DNA of 64,000 nucleotides from Zoroaster sp. YZ-2022 (Eukaryota; Echinodermata; Asteroidea; Forcipulatida; Zoroasteridae), in assembly GCA_029582265.1 (NCBI GenBank), contig CM055822.1:38084679-38148678 (forward strand), in the 5' to 3' direction. This document shows, piece after piece, positions 1 through 6,940 of the stretch. The notes beneath the pieces were generated by a model. The model was not told the DNA's origin, did no database searches, and was given only the letters and a program-made list of their open reading frames with translations. Position 1 is the stretch's first letter. Every line of letters begins with the position of its first letter. The position numbers were made by a program, and so were the translations under genes.

Positions 1-2
1 AC

Positions 3-329
3 GCGGGATACAATAATAATATATTGATCGCGACGAGTGATTTATCGTTGGGTTCAAATTTAGATACAAACTCAGAACCCGCTATTTCTCCTATTTTATC
101 GCTAGAACAAACACAACTCACAACAAAGCATGTAGAAGATGAAAAAATGAGCGATCGTTTAGCGCACGCGCTTGCCAGTGAAGATACGATAAAAGAAGAC
201 TCAATCGTAAATCGTCAAGAAGCTTTACCGATAAAAGAAGACGGCCATCAAGAAGAAAAAAATTCTTTAATACTCGGTTTCGCAATTTTAACGGGGCTAG
301 GTATTATGGCTTACGAATTGTTACGCTGA
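3..329 (+). CDS. Small acidic protein with C-terminal membrane anchor (5' partial)
   Basis: The frame is open to the window edge and the first in-frame candidates here are a TTG at 24 and an internal ATG at 147, so the real start probably lies outside the window. The product is polar, rich in Ser, Glu, Asp and Lys, and ends in a hydrophobic segment of about 18 residues followed by Leu-Arg. This suggests a tail-anchored or virion-membrane protein. It faces the 455-aa gene tail to tail with only 27 bp between them. No family is recognised. Its last codons lie inside a 31-bp inverted repeat shared with the 142-aa gene. Confidence 0.55.
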   Translation, partial: AGYNNNILIATSDLSLGSNLDTNSEPAISPILSLEQTQLTTKHVEDEKMSDRLAHALASEDTIKEDSIVNRQEALPIKEDGHQEEKNSLILGFAILTGLGIMAYELLR

Positions 330-353
330 CTCTGACGAGAAGCGCGCGGAGCG
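323..353 (+). repeat. 31-bp inverted repeat, arm 1
   Basis: The reverse complement of 323-353 matches 5269-5299 at 30 of 31 positions. This arm covers the stop codon of the 5'-most gene and the short convergent intergenic gap; the partner lies inside the 142-aa frame. The two arms bracket the capsid/ATPase part of the element. Confidence 0.8.
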
Positions 354-356
354 TTT

Positions 357-1724
357 TTACATTTTTTGTGTATAAGCTAGAATTAACGCCCCAACTGCGG
401 TTAAAGCTAACCATAAATGTTCCGCCGCTAACGTAACTACTTTACTAGCTATTTTAAAAAGCCAACTTACTATACTACCGATGATAGCCGGTAAAGCGGC
501 TAAAGCTTTTGCTCCTAGTTTAGCTAATACGTTAGCTAGATTTTTTAATGTTTTTTTTATCCACTCGCTTATACCACCACTCGGTGGTGTCGGTGGTGGA
601 GTCGGTGGTGGAGTCGGTGGTGGAGTCGGTGGAGTTGGTGGTGTTGGTGGAGTCGGTGGAGTCGGTGGTGGAGTCGGTGGAGTCGGTGGAGTCGGTATAA
701 CTGAACTTACAACATTACTGAGCGATTCGATAATGTAAGCAATAACAAAAGTAAAAGCCGTTAATATACTAGCGATCGTTACGCCTTGCTCTCTAAATAA
801 AGTTTTAATTCTTTCACCCAACGTAACGTCTCTCGTTAACATTTTTTGAAACGTTTCTCTAACTCTATTAATTTGACTACGTAGAACGTTTTCGTTCACA
901 CCAACAGCTTCTAATCTCGCTCGTCTTTCGTCTTGTTTTTCAAGTAGTTGTTGTCGTAGTTTTTCGGTTTCTCCTTCATCTTCATCATCTCTATCTCGAG
1001 CGTTCACGTATTCTTGTTCAAGATTAGATATTTCTTCGTCTAGTTTGCTCAATTTAGCTAAATTTAATTCAAGTTGACCTCGTGTTGTTTGTAAAGCTCT
1101 ATCTAACCCCAAGATTTCACGTCGTGAAATGTTTAATTCTAGATCTCTCGTAGAAATATCCACCATTTCGATAGCTTCTTCTACTTTTTTAGATTTTTCT
1201 ACAAGCGGTAGAGCAGGTAATCTTCTACCACCACTCGGTTCTTTCGCTTTTTCTACAACAAGTAGAAAACTTTGTTCTAATACATCGTATGGTGTAAGAT
1301 CGTCTATAGTTAAACCACTAACCTTGAGTGAATTTAACGAATAAAATCCTTCTCCTCTTTTTAAAGTTAAACGTATTTTTCTTACATCTTTTTTAAAAAA
1401 GAGCACGCTTTTTCCTTTTACTAATTTTTCTTCAAAACTATCATAATGTTTAATTCTTGTTTTTATACCTACACTTTTATAAAAATCATCAACAGTTAAT
1501 CTAAGTTGCATTTGCGATAAAGAGAGAGGTTCTCTATGTCTTTTTGCTATTTCTCCGTCTAACACTTTTTGACTTTCTTTTCTTTCAAGTTCTAATTTTT
1601 CTATACTTTCATCAACATCTTCCAAGGTATACTCGTCACCCGTTATTTCATCGTCTATATATTCATCATCAAGATTTTGTAATAACGGGTCTGCTTCCAT
1701 AAGATCGCGTCCTCCTTCCGCCAT
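357..1724 (-). CDS. 455-aa coiled-coil/membrane protein with Pro-Thr linker, putative virion protein
   Basis: Three parts are visible. The N-terminal half is acidic, then mixed globular (about residues 1-180). Residues about 185-300 are heptad-like and highly charged, consistent with a coiled coil. A conserved-looking block near residues 300-340 (TLGERIKTLFREQG followed by a hydrophobic helix) leads into a run of PTPP/PTPPP repeats at about 345-385. The C-terminal 70 residues contain two more hydrophobic helices. From memory, proteins with the same TLFREQGVTIASIL block, a Pro-rich linker and a hydrophobic tail recur in invertebrate genomes next to PolB elements, but I know of no assigned function. 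Its gene is followed 7 bp upstream by the 143-aa gene on the same strand, so the two are probably co-transcribed from the divergent promoter at 2164-2306. A minor capsid, spike or membrane-remodelling role is inference only. Confidence 0.7.
   Translation of the reverse strand: MAEGGRDLMEADPLLQNLDDEYIDDEITGDEYTLEDVDESIEKLELERKESQKVLDGEIAKRHREPLSLSQMQLRLTVDDFYKSVGIKTRIKHYDSFEEKLVKGKSVLFFKKDVRKIRLTLKRGEGFYSLNSLKVSGLTIDDLTPYDVLEQSFLLVVEKAKEPSGGRRLPALPLVEKSKKVEEAIEMVDISTRDLELNISRREILGLDRALQTTRGQLELNLAKLSKLDEEISNLEQEYVNARDRDDEDEGETEKLRQQLLEKQDERRARLEAVGVNENVLRSQINRVRETFQKMLTRDVTLGERIKTLFREQGVTIASILTAFTFVIAYIIESLSNVVSSVIPTPPTPPTPPPTPPTPPTPPTPPTPPPTPPPTPPPTPPSGGISEWIKKTLKNLANVLAKLGAKALAALPAIIGSIVSWLFKIASKVVTLAAEHLWLALTAVGALILAYTQKM
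583..699 (-). repeat. Coding GGTGGA/GTC minisatellite (Pro-Thr linker)
   Basis: A GGTGGTGGAGTC-type repeat read on the minus strand as PTPP/PTPPP units inside the 455-aa gene. Unit number is likely variable between copies. Confidence 0.8.
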
Positions 1725-1731
1725 TTTATAA

Positions 1732-2163
1732 TTACTTTTTATTTTTTTTAAACAATCTATAACTCGCGTAGCCTACTATACTCATTCCTAATACGATAAA
1801 TATAATCTCGCGCGTTTTTTGATCTTCGCTAGGAACGTAAAAATCTTCAAGTTGAGGTTCGTAGCGTAAATTTAGCGGTAAATTTATTCGCTCGTTCGTA
1901 ATGTTGTAATATTCTTGCATCGCTTCGTCGATGCTGTTGAACGTTCTTATCGCGCCCGATTCTTTTTGTATTTTCTCGTTTAAATAATCTATATATTTTA
2001 AACGTTTTTTACTAAATTCGTCTCTGGCTTTCGAAAGTTGTTCCATCGCTAAATCGTGTCTTTTTTGTTCTTCTCTACCACCTCCGCTAAATAAAAAATT
2101 GCTTCCGGTAAACGCCAACGCGTTTACAACCGCTCCTCCAACCATCATCGCTATAGATACCAT
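1732..2163 (-). CDS. 143-aa two-TM small protein of the Polinton structural block
   Basis: ATG at 2163. A short hydrophobic N-terminus (about residues 4-25, Gly/Ala-rich) is followed by a charged region resembling a coiled coil (about 30-80). A second hydrophobic segment near 118-138 precedes a Lys-rich tail. The block DQKTREIIFIVLGM and the N-terminal NALAFTGSN recall a small-protein family that I have seen beside the 455-aa type in other invertebrate elements; no function is known to me. It lies just upstream of the 455-aa gene, and its 5' side faces the capsid gene across the repeat-rich promoter. A virion membrane or scaffold role is a guess from context. Confidence 0.65.
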   Translation of the reverse strand: MVSIAMMVGGAVVNALAFTGSNFLFSGGGREEQKRHDLAMEQLSKARDEFSKKRLKYIDYLNEKIQKESGAIRTFNSIDEAMQEYYNITNERINLPLNLRYEPQLEDFYVPSEDQKTREIIFIVLGMSIVGYASYRLFKKNKK

Positions 2164-2306
2164 TTTCTTTTATAGTTTGTAAATATAGTTTTGTAAATAT
2201 AGTTTTTGTAAATATAGTTTTGTAAATATAGTTTTTGTAAATATAGTTTTGTAAATATAGTTTTGTAAATATTATAAAAAAATTATTATATTTGCTAACG
2301 TTAAAT
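2164..2306. promoter_or_regulatory. Divergent promoter with seven 13-15-bp AT-rich direct repeats
   Basis: This 143-bp gap separates the start codons of the left-facing 143-aa gene and the right-facing capsid gene. It consists largely of the unit TTTGTAAATATAG repeated six times plus a diverged seventh (about 2174-2278), ending in TATTATAAAA. Read leftward the unit gives CTATATTTACAAA. The position implies a shared bidirectional control region for the structural genes; no transcription data can be inferred from sequence. Confidence 0.65.
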
Positions 2307-3587
2307 ATGACTAGTAATATGTACGGAGATGCGCTAGATCCATACAGAAGATTAAGAGAACCCCGAGGCGTAAAAGGAACGCGCCAAAAAGTAGTCATTA
2401 CAAACAATCCGAGTACCATTACCGAAAATCAATTGTTGACGGTTCGTTTTCCAAATTTAGGAATGAACGACGTTATCGTTCCAAATACCGCTAGATTAGC
2501 TTTTAATATAGAACTCGTTAGCTCGGACGACGAAAATAGAACGTTGGTACAAAACATTGGCAGAGCCATCGTAAAACATATAATAATTAAAATGGAAGGA
2601 AACGAAATATTCAGTTTAGACGACGCGGATGTGTTCAATTGTTACAAAGACGAATGGTTGACCAAAGATCAACGCGAAAATTTAGCGTATCAAGGAATAG
2701 AAGATTTTAATGTAACTAAATTAAGAGTGGACGCCAGCGATAAAGATGTTGCAGCAAACGATGGAAAAGATAAAGCTATAGCGGATACGTATAAGAATAG
2801 ATATTACATTCCGCTCGATTTTGAATTGTTGACCGATCATCAGCCTTATTATCAATCGGGCATAGGAGATAGATTGACTTACGAACTCGTGTTTAATAAA
2901 TTTAGTAAAGTGATAAAAAGTACCGACGTTTCCGCGAAATATGTTATAAGCGGAATTTCTTTAGAATACGAGGTCGTTCATATGCCGGAACTCGCTCGAA
3001 CGATTAAAAATCAATACAGCAATAGAACGAGCATATTGTTTGATCGCGTACTGAGACAGTGCGTGACCGTGTTAAACAAAAAAGATACGACGTGGAATAT
3101 AAATTTAAACACTCCGGCAAAAAGTATGAAAGGAATATTGTTTTTGTTTAAAGAAACCAACGTGAAAGAAAGCAACAAGTTTTTCAACCCGAAAATCGAT
3201 AAAGTTAGTATCACCATAGAAGGCGTTCCCAATCAACTCTACGCGCACGGAATGAGAAGATATCAACATTATGAAGAAATTTCTAAATATTTTGGCGATT
3301 CGAGAAAACAACACGCTATACAAGTTGCGCAAGCTCTAGACTTGTCTCACGTTAAACTACCTGATTATTTACTAAATCGATACGGTTTATTTTTAGATTT
3401 GAGAACGACCACAGACAATAAATTACACGGAAGCGGAAGACGAGTACAAAACTTATCCGAAGGAATTACTATTCAAATGGAAAAAGAATCGGAAAATAAT
3501 ACGGGAGAACTAAACATGTACACTTTTATTATAATGGACGCGCAACTAAACATAAGAAACGGGCGTTTTGAATCCGTCGATTATTAA
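2307..3587 (+). CDS. Putative major capsid protein (double jelly-roll type)
   Basis: An intact 426-aa frame. The ATG at 2307 is chosen over the in-frame TTG at 2292, which is not a eukaryotic start. The product is soluble, without signal peptide or membrane segment, and rich in alternating polar/hydrophobic stretches as expected for beta-sandwich proteins. It includes an N-terminal block (VPNTARLAFNIEL) and a C-terminal block (ELNMYTFIIMDAQLNI). It lies 32 bp upstream of the packaging ATPase, the neighbour usual for capsid genes in Polintons and related viruses. At 426 aa it is shorter than the roughly 600-aa Polinton capsid proteins I know, so it is either a compact variant or another structural protein. 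Assignment rests on size, composition and position, not on a diagnostic motif. Confidence 0.6.
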   Translation: MTSNMYGDALDPYRRLREPRGVKGTRQKVVITNNPSTITENQLLTVRFPNLGMNDVIVPNTARLAFNIELVSSDDENRTLVQNIGRAIVKHIIIKMEGNEIFSLDDADVFNCYKDEWLTKDQRENLAYQGIEDFNVTKLRVDASDKDVAANDGKDKAIADTYKNRYYIPLDFELLTDHQPYYQSGIGDRLTYELVFNKFSKVIKSTDVSAKYVISGISLEYEVVHMPELARTIKNQYSNRTSILFDRVLRQCVTVLNKKDTTWNINLNTPAKSMKGILFLFKETNVKESNKFFNPKIDKVSITIEGVPNQLYAHGMRRYQHYEEISKYFGDSRKQHAIQVAQALDLSHVKLPDYLLNRYGLFLDLRTTTDNKLHGSGRRVQNLSEGITIQMEKESENNTGELNMYTFIIMDAQLNIRNGRFESVDY

Positions 3588-3619
3588 ACATTTTCATATT
3601 TGTTGATATTAAAAAGAAA

Positions 3620-4240
3620 ATGTTGCCTAAATATTCGCACGTTGCGCTCATTTGCGGGCAAACTGGATGTGGAAAAACTGAATTTATTTTAAACTTGTTA
3701 CAAAAAGAATATTTAAAACATTTCGAAAATATCGTTATATTATGTCCTACCATAAAAAACAATGACGCGTATCAAAATAGAAAATGGATTTGGAACAACG
3801 AGCGAGTGCTCGTCGATGATTTAAAAGACTATACGTTAAACAAAGCGATAAAAATATATAGCGACGTACTAGAAGGAAACGAAACGTTGTTTATAATCGA
3901 TGATTGTAGCGCTAATAAACAGTTGCATTATAAAAAATACGACGAAGACAACGAGTGTATGATTACTCAATTAGCTTTTAGCGGAAGGCACGTTAAACAT
4001 AGTTGTTGGATCCTTACTCAAAAATACAATAGCGTATTGAAAGATTTTAGAGAGCAACTCAAATGGGTGTGTTTATTTTATTGTAAAGATAGAGATTCGT
4101 TTGAAAATTGTCTTCGAGAAAACGATGTTATACCAACGGCCGAACTACGAGAGCAAGCGCGCGAGCAACTTAAACAAGTTTTACACAGAAAATTGATTTT
4201 AAAAACGGATCAACCTACTAGTTATGAGATACGTGACTAA
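3620..4240 (+). CDS. P-loop packaging ATPase (FtsK/HerA, A32-like)
   Basis: 206 aa. A perfect Walker A, GQTGCGKT, is at residues 13-20, followed by EFILNLL. A Walker B-like strand (ETLFIIDDCSA) lies near residue 90, and a later block (SGRHVKHSCWILTQK) near 125-140 resembles the sensor region of A32-type genome-packaging ATPases. Such enzymes pump viral DNA into preformed capsids. The length fits the short ATPases of Polintons and poxvirus A32. It follows the capsid gene with a 32-bp AT-rich gap and is followed by the palindromic iteron array. No break is visible. Confidence 0.85.
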   Translation: MLPKYSHVALICGQTGCGKTEFILNLLQKEYLKHFENIVILCPTIKNNDAYQNRKWIWNNERVLVDDLKDYTLNKAIKIYSDVLEGNETLFIIDDCSANKQLHYKKYDEDNECMITQLAFSGRHVKHSCWILTQKYNSVLKDFREQLKWVCLFYCKDRDSFENCLRENDVIPTAELREQAREQLKQVLHRKLILKTDQPTSYEIRD

Positions 4241-4248
4241 AGGGTCGT

Positions 4249-4481
4249 TGAGTAATTGCTCATAGGTTATTGAGTAATTGCTCATAGGTCGTTGAGTAAT
4301 TGCTCATAGGTTGCTCATAGGTCATTGAGTAATTGCTCACAAGTCATTGAGTAATTACTCATAGGTTGCTCATAGGTCGTTGAGTAATTGCTCATAGGTT
4401 GCTCATAGGTCGTTGAGTAATTGCTCACAAGTCATTGAGCAATTGCTCATGAGATCGCTCATAATACGTGAGCAATTACTG
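4249..4481. repeat. Array of nine palindromic iterons TGAGYAATTRCTCA
   Basis: Nine copies of a 14-bp dyad occur at a spacing of about 21-34 bp (near 4249, 4270, 4293, 4327, 4350, 4381, 4414, 4437, 4467). The copies at about 4350 and 4437 are perfect palindromes; the last is degenerate. The spacers repeat as AGGTCGT, AGGTTGC or AAGTCAT, and extra half-sites GCTCATAG fall between units. The array fills the 289-bp gap between ATPase and 204-aa genes. Candidates are an origin-like or packaging site, binding sites for an element-encoded protein, or a control region. Confidence 0.85.
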
Positions 4482-4529
4482 ATAATACGTTGTGTGATGT
4501 ATAAATTTTTCTATAAACACTTATATTAA

Positions 4530-5144
4530 ATGGAAGAAGTTGCTAAATTGTTGAATGAAAATCCAACTACGCTACTCTCTACGCAAGCAAGTGTTGTTAC
4601 AAACGACGACGCTGAAATGCTAAAACAAAAGCTACGAGATAAACGTCTTTTATCGGTTGTAGCTGGAGGAGATTCGAGCAAGTTTTTCGGTAAAGAGTAC
4701 AGCGTTAAAGATATTGAAGCGATGAGTACGGAAGAGCGTGAAGCGTTGCACACGCAATACGAAACAAAATTGGGTCGTGACATTACGCAAAGCTTAGGTA
4801 GTGCTATTTTAACATTGTACGTTAAACTTTTAGGACTCGGTTTAAATCGCGTTGATTTATACGGTTATAGTTTTGAAATTGACAATGAGGGTAAATTAAT
4901 TACAGATTTAGAAAAATACCCATTCATTAAAAGCATGCTTAGTACCGTAGCGTGTGAAATATACTACAAGTACGGTATGTTAGTAGCGCCACTCAGTGCA
5001 ACTTTAATTACGGCAAAACATTTAAAAAGAAAAGAAGAATCTTGTATAGATAATAAAAGGAATGGAGACGAATGCACAAGTACAAGAGACGCAAGTTGTG
5101 GAGACAGCGGTACAACCAAAGACAGTAACAAAAGCACCGATTAA
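4530..5144 (+). CDS. 204-aa protein of unknown function, Polinton block
   Basis: ATG at 4530 directly follows the AT-rich TATATTAA. The first 75 residues are charged; the middle (about 80-170) alternates hydrophobic helices with short polar loops, without a clear single membrane anchor. The last 35 residues are a polar, Lys/Ser/Thr-rich tail. The final 83 bp overlap the start of the 142-aa gene in another frame, so the tail may be constrained by that overlap. Similar proteins seem to recur in comparable elements, but I can assign no function. Confidence 0.65.
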   Translation: MEEVAKLLNENPTTLLSTQASVVTNDDAEMLKQKLRDKRLLSVVAGGDSSKFFGKEYSVKDIEAMSTEEREALHTQYETKLGRDITQSLGSAILTLYVKLLGLGLNRVDLYGYSFEIDNEGKLITDLEKYPFIKSMLSTVACEIYYKYGMLVAPLSATLITAKHLKRKEESCIDNKRNGDECTSTRDASCGDSGTTKDSNKSTD

Positions 5145-5490
5145 AAAAGAAAAAAATCCAAACAGAGTCGCGGCTGGTAAAAAACTCGCAGAACTCAATA
5201 AAAAGAAAAAACTAGAATTAAAAAAAGATGCTCAACAAGCGTTAACGAAAAACACAACGCTGCAAGATCGCTCCACGCGCTTCTCGTCAGAGTCAGCGTC
5301 AACGAGTATAACGACGAGCTCAAACTACTATTATATCGCTATTGCTTTGTTTGTTGGAGGTTTAGGTGCTTACTACTTTTTAAGCGGTAAGCCAACAGAA
5401 AGTAAACTTGTTGAAAATGTTGGTGAAAGTACAACATTTAAAAAAAAACTTGAAACAAAAAAAGAACACGTTGTTTTTGAAATGGAATAA
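5062..5490 (+). CDS. 142-aa Lys-rich protein with one transmembrane segment
   Basis: ATG at 5062, overlapping the 204-aa gene by 83 bp. Residues 1-80 are strongly basic and Gln/Thr-rich, with NPNRVAAGKKLAELNKKKK in the middle. A Ser/Thr-rich stretch leads to a hydrophobic segment at about 91-108 (YYIAIALFVGGLGAYYF). The tail is Lys/Glu-rich. The basic N-terminal part could bind DNA while the helix anchors it in a membrane; that is inference. The 31-bp inverted repeat arm falls at about residues 70-80. Confidence 0.6.
   Translation: METNAQVQETQVVETAVQPKTVTKAPIKKEKNPNRVAAGKKLAELNKKKKLELKKDAQQALTKNTTLQDRSTRFSSESASTSITTSSNYYYIAIALFVGGLGAYYFLSGKPTESKLVENVGESTTFKKKLETKKEHVVFEME
5269..5299 (-). repeat. 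31-bp inverted repeat, arm 2
   Basis: Inverted partner of 323-353 with one mismatch. It lies inside the coding sequence of the 142-aa membrane protein, just before its transmembrane segment, in a Ser/Arg-rich stretch. Confidence 0.8.
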
Positions 5491-5518
5491 AAAAAATTAT
5501 GTTTTATAATTATAAAAC

Positions 5519-5767
5519 ATGTCTTCAATGCCTATAGATACGAAAGGAATCGCTAATTCAGCTTATCACAGCGCCGTTATGACTCTTTTAGTCGTTTTAT
5601 ACAGCATGTTGGGTGAAAAGATATTTAAAATAAAACCTGCCGATTTAGGGAAATTAGATATAAAAGATGGGTTAAAACTCACTACAGTCGTTGCCGCGGG
5701 TGGGATGACGCAAATGTGGCTAGTTAAACAAGGAATTTTGCCTAGTAATGTTATAAATTCTGAATAA
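5519..5767 (+). CDS. 82-aa small hydrophobic protein
   Basis: ATG at 5519 directly follows a TTATAATTATAAAAC dyad. Hydrophobic stretches at about residues 15-35 and 58-75 flank a Lys/Asp-rich middle containing DLGKLDIKDGLK. The ending VKQGILPSNVI recalls small proteins I have seen beside similar PolB elements. It is likely a membrane or virion-associated protein of unknown role. It sits 28 bp after the 142-aa gene and 93 bp before the integrase, on the same strand. Confidence 0.6.
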   Translation: MSSMPIDTKGIANSAYHSAVMTLLVVLYSMLGEKIFKIKPADLGKLDIKDGLKLTTVVAAGGMTQMWLVKQGILPSNVINSE

Positions 5768-5860
5768 AATATATTAAATGTTTTTAAAAATACAATGTAT
5801 TAAATATTTTTTATAAAAAAAATCATGTTTACAAAATATAATAAAAAAATGTATTTATAA
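5768..5860 (+). promoter_or_regulatory. AT-rich leader with TATA-like motif at integrase start
   Basis: The gap is almost entirely A/T and ends in TTTATAAATGG, so a TATAAA-like motif abuts the start codon. The 204-aa gene (TATATTAAATGG) and the second polymerase copy at 62176 (TAGATAAATGG) show the same arrangement. It may be an initiator-proximal promoter of the element. Confidence 0.4.
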
Positions 5861-6865
5861 ATGGATGAGAAAAGGTTATCTAATGTGTATTATAGTCCTA
5901 AAGGATACTTTAAAGGTCAAGATGCAATAAATAAACTGTCTAAAGAAACGAGAATAAATGTAAAAATAGTTAGACAGTGGATAAAAAAGCAAGCGCTGTG
6001 GCAAATTTATTTACCCTATCCTAAATATATTCCTAGACCAACTTCATCATACAGTGCGTTTGAAAAACCAAATAAAGTTCATCAAGCGGATCTATTGTTT
6101 CTTCCTCATGATGTTATCGGTAAAAGAACTTACAAGTATGCGTTAACGGTTGTAGATGAAGCTAGTAGATATAAAGCTGCAGTACTTTTAACCGATAAAA
6201 CCGCTATGATGGTTAGTAACGCGTTTGAGAAAATTTATAAACGTAGACCGTTAACTTGGCCTACACGTTTAAAAGTTGATCCTGGAAAAGAATTTATGAG
6301 TAGCGTTAACGTAATAATGAGTAAACATAATGTAAAAATTCAACGGGGTGAGGCTGGTAATCATAGAGCTCAGGGTATAGTGGAGCGGTTTAATAAAACG
6401 TTGGCTGAAAGATTATTTTCTCACCAGTACGCTAAAGAAATAACGAGTGCAGCAGTATCCGGCGTAGCAACGGTAAATAGAGAGTGGGTTAAAAGATTGC
6501 CAGCGGTTGTGAAAGAGTTAAATAATACAACAACGCGTCTTATAAATTTAAAACCAAAAGACGCGGTTAAATTGAGCAGTGTAGAACAAAATCCAGCCTC
6601 ACCCGTAAGTGTTAAAAAAGAAAAAAGAATCCCAAACAACAGTTTAATTAGGTATTTATACGCACCGGGTGAAGCTGAAAAAGATACGAGACGCAGAGCG
6701 ACCGATCCTATATGGAGTATAAAAATTTATAGAATATCTAAAACTGTTAAAGGTGTGAATCAACCTATATTGTACTATTTAGAAAAAGGCCCCGCTCGTA
6801 GTTTTGTAAGACAAGAATTACAAATTATCCCGCGAAATACACAAAATCCGCCAAAGAGATTGTAA
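5861..6865 (+). CDS. Retroviral-type (rve) integrase of the Polinton
   Basis: 334 aa, intact. The catalytic core shows D77 (KVHQADLLFLP), D140 (LKVDPGKEF) and E175 (GIVERFNKTLAERL), a DDE triad with 34 residues between the last two, as in retroviral and Polinton integrases. The N-terminal 60 residues hold an HTH-like/charged region rather than a clear HHCC zinc finger. The C-terminal part after residue 245 is basic and likely binds DNA. The enzyme would insert the element and create a short (6-bp in Polintons) target duplication. The gene ends about 65 bp from the convergent polymerase gene, separated by short tandem repeats. Confidence 0.92.
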   Translation: MDEKRLSNVYYSPKGYFKGQDAINKLSKETRINVKIVRQWIKKQALWQIYLPYPKYIPRPTSSYSAFEKPNKVHQADLLFLPHDVIGKRTYKYALTVVDEASRYKAAVLLTDKTAMMVSNAFEKIYKRRPLTWPTRLKVDPGKEFMSSVNVIMSKHNVKIQRGEAGNHRAQGIVERFNKTLAERLFSHQYAKEITSAAVSGVATVNREWVKRLPAVVKELNNTTTRLINLKPKDAVKLSSVEQNPASPVSVKKEKRIPNNSLIRYLYAPGEAEKDTRRRATDPIWSIKIYRISKTVKGVNQPILYYLEKGPARSFVRQELQIIPRNTQNPPKRL

Positions 6866-6873
6866 TATAGCGT

Positions 6874-6940
6874 GTCAATCATTCGAAATCAATCATTCGA
6901 AATCAATCATTCATAATCAATCATTCGAAATCAATCATTA
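6874..6940. repeat. Five 14-bp direct repeats in the convergent gap
   Basis: The unit AATCAATCATTCGA occurs five times with small changes between the 3' ends of integrase and polymerase. The last copy runs into the final codons of the polymerase gene (stop at 6931-6933). Possible roles are bidirectional 3'-end formation or a protein-binding array. Confidence 0.8.

Noticed and set aside
481..738. Gly-rich 85-codon plus-strand frame
   Set aside because: Antisense shadow of the Pro-Thr linker of the 455-aa gene.
4249..4481. CRISPR array
   Set aside because: Repeats are 14-bp palindromes, spacers are themselves repeated, the context is eukaryotic and there are no cas genes.
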